From Burkholderiales bacterium (lineage in GTDB: Bacteria > Pseudomonadota > Gammaproteobacteria > Burkholderiales > SG8-41), in contig DATAJS010000010.1 in the NCBI GenBank assembly GCA_036262035.1, positions 496,001 through 560,000 of the forward strand: a DNA stretch of 64,000 bases. The letters are read 5' to 3'. The translations under genes and the position numbers were made by a program. The first letter of the stretch is position 1. Each line of letters begins with the position of its first letter. The notes below the pieces were generated by a model. That model ran no database searches. It saw nothing but the letters and a program-made list of their open reading frames with translations, and had not been told where the DNA came from. This document shows, piece by piece, positions 15,918-24,537 of the stretch.

Positions 15918-15980
15918 ATGCATCACAGCACCATCGCCGCGTGCGCTGTCGCGGCCGCCCTCGCTATACCTCAAAGGTGA
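15918..15980 (+). pseudogene. 20-codon signal-peptide-like leader, probable Bug gene remnant
   Basis: ATG 15918 with a strong GAGGAGGG upstream encodes MHHSTIAACAVAAALAIPQR and then stops. The sequence looks like the signal peptide of a Bug receptor cut just before its mature part. Its TGA overlaps the GTG start of the dehydrogenase as GTGA, so it could serve as a coupling leader. Either a deletion removed a receptor gene here or it is a genuine leader peptide. Confidence 0.55.
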
Positions 15981-16921
15981 GTAAGCCCGAGATCCTCGTC
16001 CTCAAACCCATCTACGCGCCGACGATGGCGGCGCTCGAGCGCGATTACGTCGTGCACAAGGGATGGGAGCCGGCGCGCAGCGACTCGCGCGCGGTGCGTG
16101 CGCTCGTCACCACGACCGCCACCGGCTTCACGCGCGAGGATGCGAAGGCGTGTCCGGCCCTCGAGATCGTGGTGTGCTTCGGCACGCCGCGCGCCAACTT
16201 CGATTTCGCGGCCGCGAGCGAGCGCGGCCTCGTCGTCGGCGCCACGCCCGACGACATCGCGGCGCCGGTCGCGGATCTCGCGGTCGGCCTGCTGGTCTCG
16301 CTCGTGCGCCGCATCGCGGAAGGCGATCGTTTCGTGCGCGCGGGCCAGTGGACGACGCGTGCAGCGGCGCCGGGACGCGATCTCGCCGGCAAGACGTGCG
16401 GCATCGTCGGGCTCGGGCAGATCGGGCTCCGGGTGGCCAGGCGCGCGGAAGCGTTCGGCATGCGGATCGAATATCACGGCCCGAATCGCAAGAGCGTCGC
16501 GTATCCGTACCATGCCGACATCGTCGCGCTCGCACGCGCGGCCGACTGTCTCGTCGTGACGTGTCCGCTCACCCCGCAAACGCGCGGGCTGATCGACGCG
16601 CGCGTGCTCGCAGCGCTGGGCCCCGAAGGCTTTCTCGTCAACGTCGCGCGCGGCGAGGTCGTCGACGAGGGCGCTTTGCTGGCCGCGCTGCAAGGCGCAG
16701 GCATTGCGGGCGCCGCGCTCGACGTCTACTGGAACGAGCCGGACGTGCCTCGCGCGCTGACGGACATGGACAACGTGCTGCTGACGCCGCACGTCGGCTC
16801 CAACACGCGCGAGGTGCGCGACGAGCGCGGCGCGAAGCTGCTGGCGAATCTCGAAGCGCACTTCGCCGGCAAACCGGTCCCGCACGTCTTTACCGCCGAG
16901 ATGGCCGCCGGCCGCCGCTGA
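15977..16921 (+). CDS. D-isomer-specific 2-hydroxyacid dehydrogenase
   Basis: A 314-residue NAD(P)-dependent dehydrogenase of the SerA/glyoxylate reductase family. GLGQIG (145-150) is the nucleotide motif; R225 (NVARGEVVDE), E254 (YWNEP) and H272 (TPHVGS) form the catalytic triad. GTG 15977 overlaps the stop of a short leader. Related enzymes include hydroxypyruvate reductase, 3-phosphoglycerate dehydrogenase and (S)-sulfolactate dehydrogenase SlcC. The last is interesting given the SuyAB-like and ComC-like genes upstream. It is directly abutted by the convergent cysteine synthase gene. Confidence 0.9.
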   Translation: MSKPEILVLKPIYAPTMAALERDYVVHKGWEPARSDSRAVRALVTTTATGFTREDAKACPALEIVVCFGTPRANFDFAAASERGLVVGATPDDIAAPVADLAVGLLVSLVRRIAEGDRFVRAGQWTTRAAAPGRDLAGKTCGIVGLGQIGLRVARRAEAFGMRIEYHGPNRKSVAYPYHADIVALARAADCLVVTCPLTPQTRGLIDARVLAALGPEGFLVNVARGEVVDEGALLAALQGAGIAGAALDVYWNEPDVPRALTDMDNVLLTPHVGSNTREVRDERGAKLLANLEAHFAGKPVPHVFTAEMAAGRR

Positions 16922-17959
16922 TCATTCGAACGGGGTGGGTACGTCGATGCCGCCGTCGCCTTCGAGCCAGCGCGGCACCGGCAGGTCCCTGGAGCGCAGG
17001 AACTCGGGGTTGAAGAGTCGGCTCGCATAGCGCTGGCCGCCGTCGCAGAGCATGGTGACGATGGTGTGGCCGCGCCCCATCTCGAGCGCGAGACGAATCG
17101 CGCCGGCGACGTTGACGCCCGTCGACGTGCCGAGCAGCAGCCCTTCGTGCTGCAGCAGGTCGAACACCACCGCGACGCTCTCGGCGTCGGGGATCTGGAA
17201 CGCGCGATCGACCGGCGCGTTCTCGAGGTTCGCGGTGATGCGTCCCTGACCGATGCCTTCGGTGATCGAAGAGCCTTCGGCCTTGAGCGCGCCGTGGGTG
17301 TAGTAGTTGTAGAGCGCCGCGCCCGGCGGATCGGCGAGCGCGACCCGGATCTTGCTGTTGCGGCTCTTCAGGTGCATGCCGACGCCCGCGAGCGTGCCGC
17401 CGGTGCCGACCGCGCTGACGAAACCGTCGACGCGGCCCGCGGTCTGCTCCCAGATCTCCGGACCGGTCGTCGCGAAATGCGCTTCCCGGTTCGCGACGTT
17501 GTCGAACTGGTTCGCCCAGATCGCGCCGGCGGCGTGCGTTTGCGCGATCGCCTCGGCGAGCCGCCCCGACACCTTCACGTAGTTGTTCGGATTGGAATAC
17601 GGAACCGCCGGCACCTCGCGCAGGTCGGCGCCGTACTGCCGCAGGACGTCCTTCTTCTCCTGGCTTTGCGTCTCCGGAATGACGATGACCGTGCGATAGC
17701 CGCGCGCGTTCGCCACCACGCACAGGCCGATGCCGGTGTTGCCCGCGGTGCCTTCGACGATGACGCCGCCGGGTTTCAGCAGGCCGCGCTCCTCGGCGTC
17801 CTTCACGATGTACAGCGCCGCGCGGTCCTTCACCGACCCGCCCGGATTCATGAACTCGGCCTTGCCGAAGATGTTGCAGCCGGTGAGCTCGGAGGCGCGC
17901 GTGAGCCGGATCAGCGGTGTGCGACCGATCGCGTCGATCGAGTTGGCGAAGAGGTTCAT
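16922..17959 (-). CDS. PLP-dependent cysteine synthase family protein
   Basis: A 345-residue fold-type II PLP enzyme that normally makes cysteine from O-acetylserine and sulfide. K44 in NPGGSVKDRAALY is the Schiff-base lysine, GTAGNTGIG binds substrate, and SAVGTGGTLAGVG binds the PLP phosphate. The C-terminal extension after LFNPEFLRS is longer than in E. coli CysK. It converges with the dehydrogenase, with no bases between the two stops. Cystathionine beta-synthase-like activity cannot be excluded. A sulfur-assimilation gene beside a possible sulfonate pathway is suggestive but not proof. Confidence 0.92.
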   Translation of the reverse strand: MNLFANSIDAIGRTPLIRLTRASELTGCNIFGKAEFMNPGGSVKDRAALYIVKDAEERGLLKPGGVIVEGTAGNTGIGLCVVANARGYRTVIVIPETQSQEKKDVLRQYGADLREVPAVPYSNPNNYVKVSGRLAEAIAQTHAAGAIWANQFDNVANREAHFATTGPEIWEQTAGRVDGFVSAVGTGGTLAGVGMHLKSRNSKIRVALADPPGAALYNYYTHGALKAEGSSITEGIGQGRITANLENAPVDRAFQIPDAESVAVVFDLLQHEGLLLGTSTGVNVAGAIRLALEMGRGHTIVTMLCDGGQRYASRLFNPEFLRSRDLPVPRWLEGDGGIDVPTPFE

Positions 17960-17982
17960 TGGGGGATTATGGACGAAAGCGG

Positions 17983-18113
17983 GAAGTGACGGATGAAGCG
18001 GTGACGGGTGACGCAGTGACGGGTGAACCGGTGACGGGTTAAGACGGCGCGAACGTTCTTCGTCACCGCCTTATCCATCACCGCCCTATCCGTCACTGTT
18101 TCATCCGTCACTT
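17983..18113. repeat. Periodic inverted repeat, GTGACGG family, copy 2
   Basis: Left arm 17983-18036 is made of GTGACGGATGAAGCG-like units; right arm 18061-18113 is the complement with scattered mismatches, giving a stem of about 53 bases with a 24-base loop. It shares its 15-base unit with the copy at 3354-3487. It fills the gap between two genes that both run leftwards. Confidence 0.87.
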
Positions 18114-18115
18114 TG

Positions 18116-20035
18116 TTACCGATCCAGCCACGAAGGCGAGTAGTTGATTCGCCTCAACTCGGCGATCTGTGTGCCGCTAATCCGGCCCTCCACGATCTCA
18201 TACCCCAGCAGCGCGAACACGCGTTCCTTGATGAACAGCGGGCGCGAGTTCCCGTACCAGTCGACGCAGGAGGCGCGGCAGTTGTCGTCGGCGTTCGAGT
18301 CGGTACGGGCGTCGAGCGTGCCGAGCTCGGACAGGTCGAGCGAGCGGTTGCGCAGGAACAGCAGCGATGCCGAGGTGTGACGAAGCTGGCGGTAGGCGCC
18401 CTGTCCGCCGCCGATGACCGGCAGGCCGACAAGCCCGTCTGCGGCCGTCTCGGGGCGATAGTAGAAGCCGTGGCTGCGCGTCTCGCCCTGCGACGCGTTC
18501 GGCCGCGTGTAGCGGTTCGCGACTTCGGCGCGCGCGCCCAGCCGCACGCTCGTGAAGTGCAGGTCGCGGCCGTCGCTGCCGACCAGCACCGCGTGGGTGC
18601 CGAGCGCTTCGATGCGGTCGACGCCGTGCACGAGCGCGATGGCGTCTGCATTCGAGCGCGACGCATAGCGCACCGCATACGCCGGCGTCCCGCGCGCGTC
18701 CGCCGTCGGACGCCGCCAGCCTGCGCCGCTTCCGTAGACGAGATACGAGCCGATGTAGCGGTTCTGGAGCGCCCCGCCGGCAGGCGTCGGCAGCGCGCGA
18801 TACGCGTCGCGCGGCGCGCTGTCCGTGCCGTCGGAGAAGCTCGCCAGCGCCACGCGCAGGAGGCCGAGCTGACCGGTGTTGCGCTCGCCCGCCCACATGC
18901 CGTCGCCGCCCGTGCCGGGCGGACGCAGCAGTACGTTGAGATGGCCGTCGTCGCTTTCGAGGAACGAGAACTGGTCGATCGGGCTGCCCGCGGTCTTGAG
19001 CATGCTCGGGCTCGCGCCGTCGAGCGGAATGCGGAACACCGCCGAGCCCGCGGCTGCGAAGCCGCCCATCGAGCGCGATACGCTCGTCGTCCACACGTAG
19101 ACGTTCGCAGCGGACACGTAGAACACGCGCCCCGGCGGCCCCATGACGGCGGTGCTCGTGCACTCCATCTCGGGCCGTGCCAGCTCGCATGTAGTCACGG
19201 TGTGCAGCGCCACGCCGTGGTTCGGATCGATCGGATCGAAGGTGCGATAGACGCGATTCGCGGGCGCGATGCGCTTGAAGTCGGCGCTCGTCGCGCCCGA
19301 CTGCCAGCGGCGCATCGCGGGGAAGCTCGCGAACGGATTGCCGCCCCACGGGTTGAGATAGAGCGGCGTGTAGAAGACCAGCTTGCTGCCGATCAGGCGG
19401 CTCGCGTAATTGCGCGACGAGTAGTAGTCGTTCGAGCGCAGGTGGTACGTCGAACGGTACGAAAGCTCTCCGGAATTCGACAGGTCGAAGAGCCCGATCT
19501 CGGTGCCGCCGCGCGCGTAGGAATAGCCGATGACGACGACGGTGTCGCCCGAGATCAGCATCTCGTCGTACCATGCACCCTGCGGCTCGATGCCCTTGCC
19601 GTAGGCGTCGACCGCCGACACCGGGCGCAACTGCCGGTCACGCACATCGACCGTGAAGAGGCGGCCGCGGCGCAGGATCACCAGATGGTTGCCGTGGAGC
19701 TTGACGATGCCGCCTTCGTCGACGCCGGCGTGCTGCACGTTGGTGATCGAATCCGCCTCGGCGGCGGGCGCCGCTGCCGATTTCGCCGCCGCCGTCGCCG
19801 GCGGCGCTGCCGGCTGCGGCGCGCTCTCGGCGAGCCGTCGCTCGTCACGCCGGCCGCGCTCGGCCATGCGGCGCTGGTAGTCTTCGTGCCAGCGCGCGAA
19901 GAGCTGCGAGATCTCCTGCTCGTTCGCGAACGCTTTCAGCGTCTTGCGCGGCGCGTACGCGCCGGCGCTCGCGCACCCGCTCGCGATTGCGAGCAGCGCG
20001 CCGATCACTGCACTGCGGAACAAGATCCGATTCAT
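18116..20035 (-). CDS. Lipoprotein with C-terminal beta-propeller domain (COG4880 type)
   Basis: A 639-residue exported protein. LLAIASGC at residues about 12-20 is a lipobox, so the mature protein should be lipid-anchored. After an Ala/Glu-rich region, NVQHAGVDEGGIVKLHGN matches the NVQVxGVDExDIVKTDG hallmark of secreted beta-propeller proteins. The rest has many short beta-strands, ending at SYSPSWLDR. ATG 20035 is preferred over an upstream in-frame start because of the lipobox and the GGGAGG site before it. The role is unknown; the family is found in bacteria and archaea as extracellular proteins. Confidence 0.85.
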   Translation of the reverse strand: MNRILFRSAVIGALLAIASGCASAGAYAPRKTLKAFANEQEISQLFARWHEDYQRRMAERGRRDERRLAESAPQPAAPPATAAAKSAAAPAAEADSITNVQHAGVDEGGIVKLHGNHLVILRRGRLFTVDVRDRQLRPVSAVDAYGKGIEPQGAWYDEMLISGDTVVVIGYSYARGGTEIGLFDLSNSGELSYRSTYHLRSNDYYSSRNYASRLIGSKLVFYTPLYLNPWGGNPFASFPAMRRWQSGATSADFKRIAPANRVYRTFDPIDPNHGVALHTVTTCELARPEMECTSTAVMGPPGRVFYVSAANVYVWTTSVSRSMGGFAAAGSAVFRIPLDGASPSMLKTAGSPIDQFSFLESDDGHLNVLLRPPGTGGDGMWAGERNTGQLGLLRVALASFSDGTDSAPRDAYRALPTPAGGALQNRYIGSYLVYGSGAGWRRPTADARGTPAYAVRYASRSNADAIALVHGVDRIEALGTHAVLVGSDGRDLHFTSVRLGARAEVANRYTRPNASQGETRSHGFYYRPETAADGLVGLPVIGGGQGAYRQLRHTSASLLFLRNRSLDLSELGTLDARTDSNADDNCRASCVDWYGNSRPLFIKERVFALLGYEIVEGRISGTQIAELRRINYSPSWLDR

Positions 20036-20105
20036 GGTGCGCCTCCCGTCGGTGATGGGTCCGCGTGCTATAAACGGCGGCATCTTTGCGACGGGGTTAG
20101 GCCAT

Positions 20106-20897
20106 ATGGCGGGGCGCATCAGGGTCGGCATCGGCGGCTGGACGTACGAGCCGTGGCGCGAGACGTTCTATCCGGAGGGCGTGACGCAGGCGCGCGAGCT
20201 CGAATACGCGAGCACGCAGGTCACCGCGATCGAGATCAACGGCACCTTTTATCGTCTCCAGAAACCGGAGACCTTCGCCAAGTGGCGCGACGCGACGCCC
20301 GACGATTTCGTGTTCGCGGTCAAGGCGCCGCGGTACTCGACCGTGCGCAAGGTGCTGTCCGAAGCGGGCGAATCGATCGAGCGCTTCGTCGCGAGCGGCG
20401 TGGGCGAGCTCGGTCCCAAGCTCGGGCCGATCCTGTGGCAGTTCGCGCCGACCAAGCGCTTCGATGCGGACGACTTCGAAGGCTTCCTGAAGCTGTTGCC
20501 GCGCGAGATCGCCGGACGTCCGGCGCGCCACGCGCTCGAGCCGCGGCACGAGAGCTTCGTCACGCCGGCCTTCGTCGCGCTGGCGCGGAAATACCACGCG
20601 GCGATCGTCTACGCGGACTCCGACGAGCACCCGACGATCGGCGATCTCACCGCCGACTTCACCTACGCGCGGCTGCAGAAAGCGGAAGCCAAGGTGAAGA
20701 CGGGTTACAACACCGTCGCGCTCGATGCGTGGGCGAAGATCGCCAAGACGCTCGCGCGCGGCAGCGAGCCGGCGGAGTTTCCGCGCGTCGACAAGCCGGT
20801 GAAGAAAGGCAGCGCGCGCGACGTCTTCGTGTTCTTCATCAACGGCGCGAAAGAGCGCGCGCCGGCGGCGGCGAAAGCCTTGCTGGAACGCCTTTAG
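20106..20897 (+). CDS. DUF72 family protein
   Basis: A 263-residue TIM-barrel-like DUF72 protein. VGIGGWTYEPWRETFYP at the start, EINGTFYRLQKPETFAKW and the C-terminal RDVFVFFINGAKERAP are typical. ATG 20106 is chosen because the conserved family start VGIGGW follows four residues later; 54 upstream in-frame codons lie over the divergent lipoprotein gene. Function unknown in general; some members have been linked to nucleic-acid or sugar metabolism by structure only. It converges with the DUF4124 gene by a 4-base overlap. Confidence 0.88.
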   Translation: MAGRIRVGIGGWTYEPWRETFYPEGVTQARELEYASTQVTAIEINGTFYRLQKPETFAKWRDATPDDFVFAVKAPRYSTVRKVLSEAGESIERFVASGVGELGPKLGPILWQFAPTKRFDADDFEGFLKLLPREIAGRPARHALEPRHESFVTPAFVALARKYHAAIVYADSDEHPTIGDLTADFTYARLQKAEAKVKTGYNTVALDAWAKIAKTLARGSEPAEFPRVDKPVKKGSARDVFVFFINGAKERAPAAAKALLERL

Positions 20898-21451
20898 CGA
20901 TCGCGCAGCGGCGCGCTCTGCGGTCTCTGCGGCCTGGCCGGAGGCTGCGCGCCGAGGCCGGACTGCGTGGACAACCCCGGCGTAAAGCCGGTGCCGTTGT
21001 TGACGTTGCCCGCGGTCGCGCCCGGCGGCAGGTTGGGCTGGATGAGATGCGGCGGGCGATGGCGGCCGGCGAACGCCGGGCTGTGGGTGTAATAGCCGCC
21101 GCACGCGACGGGGTCGTAGCCGTTGATGCACGGATCGACCGCGGTGATCGGCGGCGCCGGCAACTGGGCCGGCGCGGGGGACGGCGGACGCTGGTCCACC
21201 GCTGCGGTCTGCGGCGGCACCAGGCCGCGCCGTTCGCGCGCGTTCTGCGTCGCCTGCACCACCGCCGGGTCGGCGCTATAGACCGAGACGCGGTCCTCGA
21301 CGACCGATACGCCTTTCTTCGACTTGCCTTCGGGGGGCGGGCTGTTCGAGTAATTGACCACGCCCTTCTCGTCGGTCCACTTGTAGACCTGCGCGTGCAC
21401 GAGAGGCGCGGCCGAGAGGGCGAGAACGATCGTGCAGAGGAAAGCGCGCAT
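20894..21451 (-). CDS. DUF4124 domain exported protein
   Basis: A 185-residue protein with a signal peptide (MRAFLCTIVLALSAAPLVHA) followed by the DUF4124 motif VYKWTDEKGVVNYSNSPPP. The middle is charged, and the rest is Pro/Gly-rich with a CINGYDPVACGG pair of cysteines that could form a disulfide. The short DUF4124 domain is common in beta- and gammaproteobacteria and of unknown role in the periplasm. A protein with the same layout is at 26794. Confidence 0.85.
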   Translation of the reverse strand: MRAFLCTIVLALSAAPLVHAQVYKWTDEKGVVNYSNSPPPEGKSKKGVSVVEDRVSVYSADPAVVQATQNARERRGLVPPQTAAVDQRPPSPAPAQLPAPPITAVDPCINGYDPVACGGYYTHSPAFAGRHRPPHLIQPNLPPGATAGNVNNGTGFTPGLSTQSGLGAQPPARPQRPQSAPLRDR

Positions 21452-21495
21452 GGCGTCTCCGGTCTACGCTGTGACCCGCGGCGGCGGCGCCGCGT

Positions 21496-22335
21496 TCAGT
21501 CCCAGGCGGGTGCGCGCCCTTTCGGGTTGGCGATACGCCCGTCCGGGCGCTTCAACGCATGTATGCGCGCCATTTCATCGCCGGTCAACTCGAAGTCGAA
21601 TACCTGCAGGCTTTCGGCCATGTGCTTCGGATCCGCCGAGCGCGGGATCGCCGCGATGTTGCCTTGCTGCATGAGCCAGCGCAGCGCCACCTGCGCGACG
21701 GTGCGCTCCTTCTTTTTCGCGATGTCGCCGAGCACCGGGTCGTTGAAGAGCCGCCCCCGCGCGAGCGGGCAATAGGCGGTGAACACGATGCCGAGCCGGC
21801 GGCACGCCGCCAGCACCTTGGTCTGGTCGAGGTAGGGGTGGTACTCGGCCTGGAGCGTGTCGAGCTTCTCGGGGCAGAGGCGGATCGCTTCCTCGACCAG
21901 CGCGATGTTGAAGTTGGCGACGCCGATGTGCCGCGCCTGGCCTTTGCGCCTGGCTTCGGCGAGCGCCCCCATCGTCTCTTCCAGGGGGATGTTGTCGACG
22001 GTCGGCCAGTGCACGTGCAGCATGTCGACGTAATCGACCTGGAGGTTCTCCAGGCTCTCCTCGACCGATTTCGCGAAATCGGCGGCGCGCAGGTATTCGT
22101 GCGACACCTTGGTCACGAGGAAGATGTCTTTGCGGGCTATCCCCGATTGCCGGATGCCGTTCCCCACGCCTTTCTCGGAGCCGTATTTCCACGCGGTGTC
22201 GATGTGGCGGTAGCCGAGCTCGATCGCTTTCGCGACGACGTCGCGGCAGTCGCCGAGCTGGGAGGTGCCGAAGCCGATCGCGGGAATGCGCGCGCCGTTG
22301 GCGGAGGTGAGCGTCGGGATGGAAGCCGGGTTCAT
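21496..22335 (-). CDS. Aldo/keto reductase
   Basis: A 279-residue NADPH-dependent (beta/alpha)8 reductase of 2,5-diketo-D-gluconate reductase type. Catalytic tetrad motifs are seen: D46 and Y51 in HIDTAWKYGSE, K76 in LVTKVSHEY and H108 in MLHVHWP. IPRSADPKHMAES near residue 234 binds the NADPH phosphate. GAGG lies before the ATG. It may share a transcript with the Bug gene upstream, 41 bases away. The substrate cannot be read; a general carbonyl-detoxifying role is common. Confidence 0.92.
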   Translation of the reverse strand: MNPASIPTLTSANGARIPAIGFGTSQLGDCRDVVAKAIELGYRHIDTAWKYGSEKGVGNGIRQSGIARKDIFLVTKVSHEYLRAADFAKSVEESLENLQVDYVDMLHVHWPTVDNIPLEETMGALAEARRKGQARHIGVANFNIALVEEAIRLCPEKLDTLQAEYHPYLDQTKVLAACRRLGIVFTAYCPLARGRLFNDPVLGDIAKKKERTVAQVALRWLMQQGNIAAIPRSADPKHMAESLQVFDFELTGDEMARIHALKRPDGRIANPKGRAPAWD

Positions 22336-22376
22336 CGCTGCCTCGCTGTCAGGGAGAGGACGGAATGGTAACCCGG

Positions 22377-23342
22377 CTATTCAGCCTTGATGCCGGCCTC
22401 CGCGACGACCTTGCTCCAGCGCGCGAGCTCGGTCTTGAGATACGCCGCGTGCTTCTCCGGCGTGTCCGCGTCGCTCTGGTCGATGCCTTGCTGCAGCATT
22501 CTTTTCCTGAACTCGGGCGCATGGGCGACCCTGGAGACGTCGCCGTGGACGCGTTTGACCAGATCGCGAGGGGTCTGCCCCGGAAGGTAGAGCCCGCTCC
22601 ACGTCGCGGTATCGAAGCCGGGGATGCCCGATTCCGCCACCGTCGGATATTCGGGCGCGAGCGGTGAGCGCTTCAGGCTGGTGATCGCGACCGCTTTGAG
22701 GCGCCCCGCCTGAACGTGGGGAAGGACCACCGGCAGGTTCGAGAACATGTACGGAATCTGCCCGCCGAGAAGATCGACGACCCCGGGGTTCTCGCCCTTG
22801 TACGGGACGTGCGTCACGCGCACCTTGAGCGACATGTTGAAGAGCTCGCCCGCCATGTGAGGCGTCGACCCGATCCCGCCCGACGCGTACGAAAGAGTCT
22901 TCGCGTTCGCTTTGACGAAGCTCGCGAATTCCCTGAAGTTCTTCGGCGGCATCGACGGATGCAGCACGAGGAGCTGGGGCGTCGAGCCGATCACCGCCAC
23001 CGGCGCGAAATCGCGCGCGGGATCGTAAGGCACTTTCTTCAGTATCAGCGGCGCCACCACCGTGCTCGTCTGCGGCGACACCAGCCACGTGTAGCCGTCC
23101 GGCGCCGCTTTGGCCGCGAGGTCCGCGGCGATGACGCCGCTCGCGCCGGGGCGATTGTCCACCACCGCCTGCGTGCCCCAGAGCTTGTTGAGCGCCTCCG
23201 CGTAGATGCGCGCGGTGAGGTCGGTCGAGCCGCCGGGCGCAAACCCGACGAGGATGCGCACGGTCTTGGTCGGATATTGCTGGGCTTCACAGGCGCCGGC
23301 GGCTGCCAGCGCGCCTGCCACGATCATGGCGAGCTTCTTCAA
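22377..23342 (-). CDS. Bug family periplasmic solute receptor
   Basis: A 321-residue receptor. The signal peptide LKKLAMIVAGALAAAGACEA leads into QQYPTKTVRILVGFAPGGSTD, and YKGENPGVVDLLGGQIPY is the usual ligand-loop region. The TTG at 23342, with GGGAGGAG just upstream, keeps the two lysines of the signal peptide; ATG 23327 would lose them. It precedes the aldo/keto reductase gene on the same strand. Ligand unknown; no transporter membrane subunits nearby. Confidence 0.92.
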   Translation of the reverse strand: MKKLAMIVAGALAAAGACEAQQYPTKTVRILVGFAPGGSTDLTARIYAEALNKLWGTQAVVDNRPGASGVIAADLAAKAAPDGYTWLVSPQTSTVVAPLILKKVPYDPARDFAPVAVIGSTPQLLVLHPSMPPKNFREFASFVKANAKTLSYASGGIGSTPHMAGELFNMSLKVRVTHVPYKGENPGVVDLLGGQIPYMFSNLPVVLPHVQAGRLKAVAITSLKRSPLAPEYPTVAESGIPGFDTATWSGLYLPGQTPRDLVKRVHGDVSRVAHAPEFRKRMLQQGIDQSDADTPEKHAAYLKTELARWSKVVAEAGIKAE

Positions 23343-23437
23343 GTCTCCTCCCTGCTTGTTATGGAACGGGCAGCCGGGCGTTGGCCGCACCGGAGTTGAT
23401 ACCATAACGCGACTTCGAGTTCAGTCGCGAGGACCCC

Positions 23438-24139
23438 ATGAAAGCTCCCGAATACAAGCGCGCGCTCATCGTCGGCGCCGGTTCCGGCCTGTCCGCTTCG
23501 CTCGCGCGGCTTTTCACGCGCGAGGGTCTGCAGGTGGCGCTCGCCGCGCGCGATCCGTCCAAGCTCGACGGCCTGTGCAAGGAGATCGGCGCGCGGGCCT
23601 ACCCGTGCGACGCCACGAATGCCGCGCACGTGCAACGCCTCTTTGCGAGCGTCGAATCGGCGGGGGGCGCGCCGGACGTGGTGGTCTACAACGCGAGCGG
23701 CCGCGTGCGCGGACCGGTCGCCGATCTCGACCCGGGCGAAGTCGAGCGCGCGATCGCGGTCAGCGGCTACGGCGGCTTTCTCGTCGCGCAGCAGGCCGCC
23801 AAGCGCATGCTGGCCGGCAAGCACGGCGCAATCCTCCTGACCGGCGCCTCGGCGAGCGTCAAGGGCTACGCGCAGTCGGCGGCGTTCGCGATGGGCAAGT
23901 TCGCCTTACGCGGGCTCGCGCAAAGCATGGCGCGCGAGCTCCAGCCGCAAGGGATACACGTCGCGCACTTCGTGATCGACGGTGCGATCGCGCGGCCGGA
24001 CCGCACGCCGCCGTCCGACGCGCCCGATTCGATGCTCGACCCCGACGCGATCGCGCTGACCTATCTCAACGTGCTGCGCCAGCCGCGCAGCGCGTGGACG
24101 TGGGAGGTCGAGCTTCGGCCCTGGGTCGAGAAGTTCTGA
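23438..24139 (+). CDS. SDR family protein with Phe in place of the catalytic Tyr
   Basis: A 233-residue Rossmann-fold short-chain dehydrogenase relative. The cofactor motif GAGSGLSASLARLF is at residues 13-26, YNASG at 84-88 matches NNAG, and the catalytic-like Ser lies in GASAS. In SAAFAMGK the usual Tyr is F150, while K154 is kept. This substitution probably belongs to a subfamily rather than being damage, since flanking residues are well conserved. It may bind NADP(H) without normal dehydrogenase chemistry. GAGGACCCC precedes the ATG. Confidence 0.85.
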   Translation: MKAPEYKRALIVGAGSGLSASLARLFTREGLQVALAARDPSKLDGLCKEIGARAYPCDATNAAHVQRLFASVESAGGAPDVVVYNASGRVRGPVADLDPGEVERAIAVSGYGGFLVAQQAAKRMLAGKHGAILLTGASASVKGYAQSAAFAMGKFALRGLAQSMARELQPQGIHVAHFVIDGAIARPDRTPPSDAPDSMLDPDAIALTYLNVLRQPRSAWTWEVELRPWVEKF

Positions 24140-24142
24140 CCT

Positions 24143-24237
24143 CGTCATTGCGAGGAGCGGCGGCGACGAAGCAATCCGGGGCGTCCGTTGCGTGCGCCAC
24201 GAGATCGCTTCGGCGCCTGCCGGCGCCTCGCGATGAC
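24143..24237. repeat. REP-like element, GTCATTGCGAGG family, copy 1
   Basis: GTCATTGCGAGGAGCGG at 24144 and CCTCGCGATGAC at 24226-24237 are the ends; the centre holds TGCGTGCGCCACGAGATCGC. Copies are at 27455-27557 (opposite orientation) and 33050-33152. This copy lies between convergent genes. Confidence 0.85.
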
Positions 24238-24240
24238 AAC

Positions 24241-24537
24241 CTACTCGCCCATCGCGTCTTCGGCGCGCGGCATGGCGGCCGCGGGCGCTGCCCCGGCCGG
24301 CGCCGCGCCGGATTTCCTGGCCGGACGCCTGCGCGCTTTGCGTGCCGGCGCTTTCCTGGCGGCCGGTTTCTTTGCAGCCTGCCTGCGGCCGGCCTTGCGG
24401 GCGGGCGCTTTCTTCTTGCCGCCTTTCTTGACCGCGCGCCGGGTCGTGGTTTTCTTCGTCGCTTTGCGGACTGCTTTCTTCTTCGATGCCTTCTTCTTGG
24501 ACGCTTTTTTCTTCGACGCTTTTTTCTTCGCTGCCAT
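24241..24537 (-). CDS. Histone H1-like Lys/Ala-rich protein
   Basis: A 98-residue, extremely basic protein. It begins MAAKKKASKKKASKKKASKK, continues with arginine- and alanine-rich repeats such as KAPARKAGRRQAAKKPAA, and ends in a short acidic tail (RAEDAMGE). This composition matches bacterial H1-like DNA-binding proteins (HctB/AlgP-like), which bind DNA non-specifically. GGGAGGG lies before the ATG. It is transcribed away from the CoA-transferase gene. Low complexity means that homology calls are weak; the biophysical role is the safer claim. Confidence 0.8.
   Translation of the reverse strand: MAAKKKASKKKASKKKASKKKAVRKATKKTTTRRAVKKGGKKKAPARKAGRRQAAKKPAARKAPARKARRRPARKSGAAPAGAAPAAAMPRAEDAMGE

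Noticed and set aside
3354-18113. Short tandem repeats considered as possible CRISPR arrays
   Set aside because: Units are 8-15 bases, abut without spacers, and are arranged head-to-head as hairpins; no cas genes are present.
18113-21775. A rightward open frame of 1220 codons across four genes
   Set aside because: It is antisense to the lipoprotein, DUF4124 and reductase genes and out of frame with DUF72, all of which have recognisable domains.
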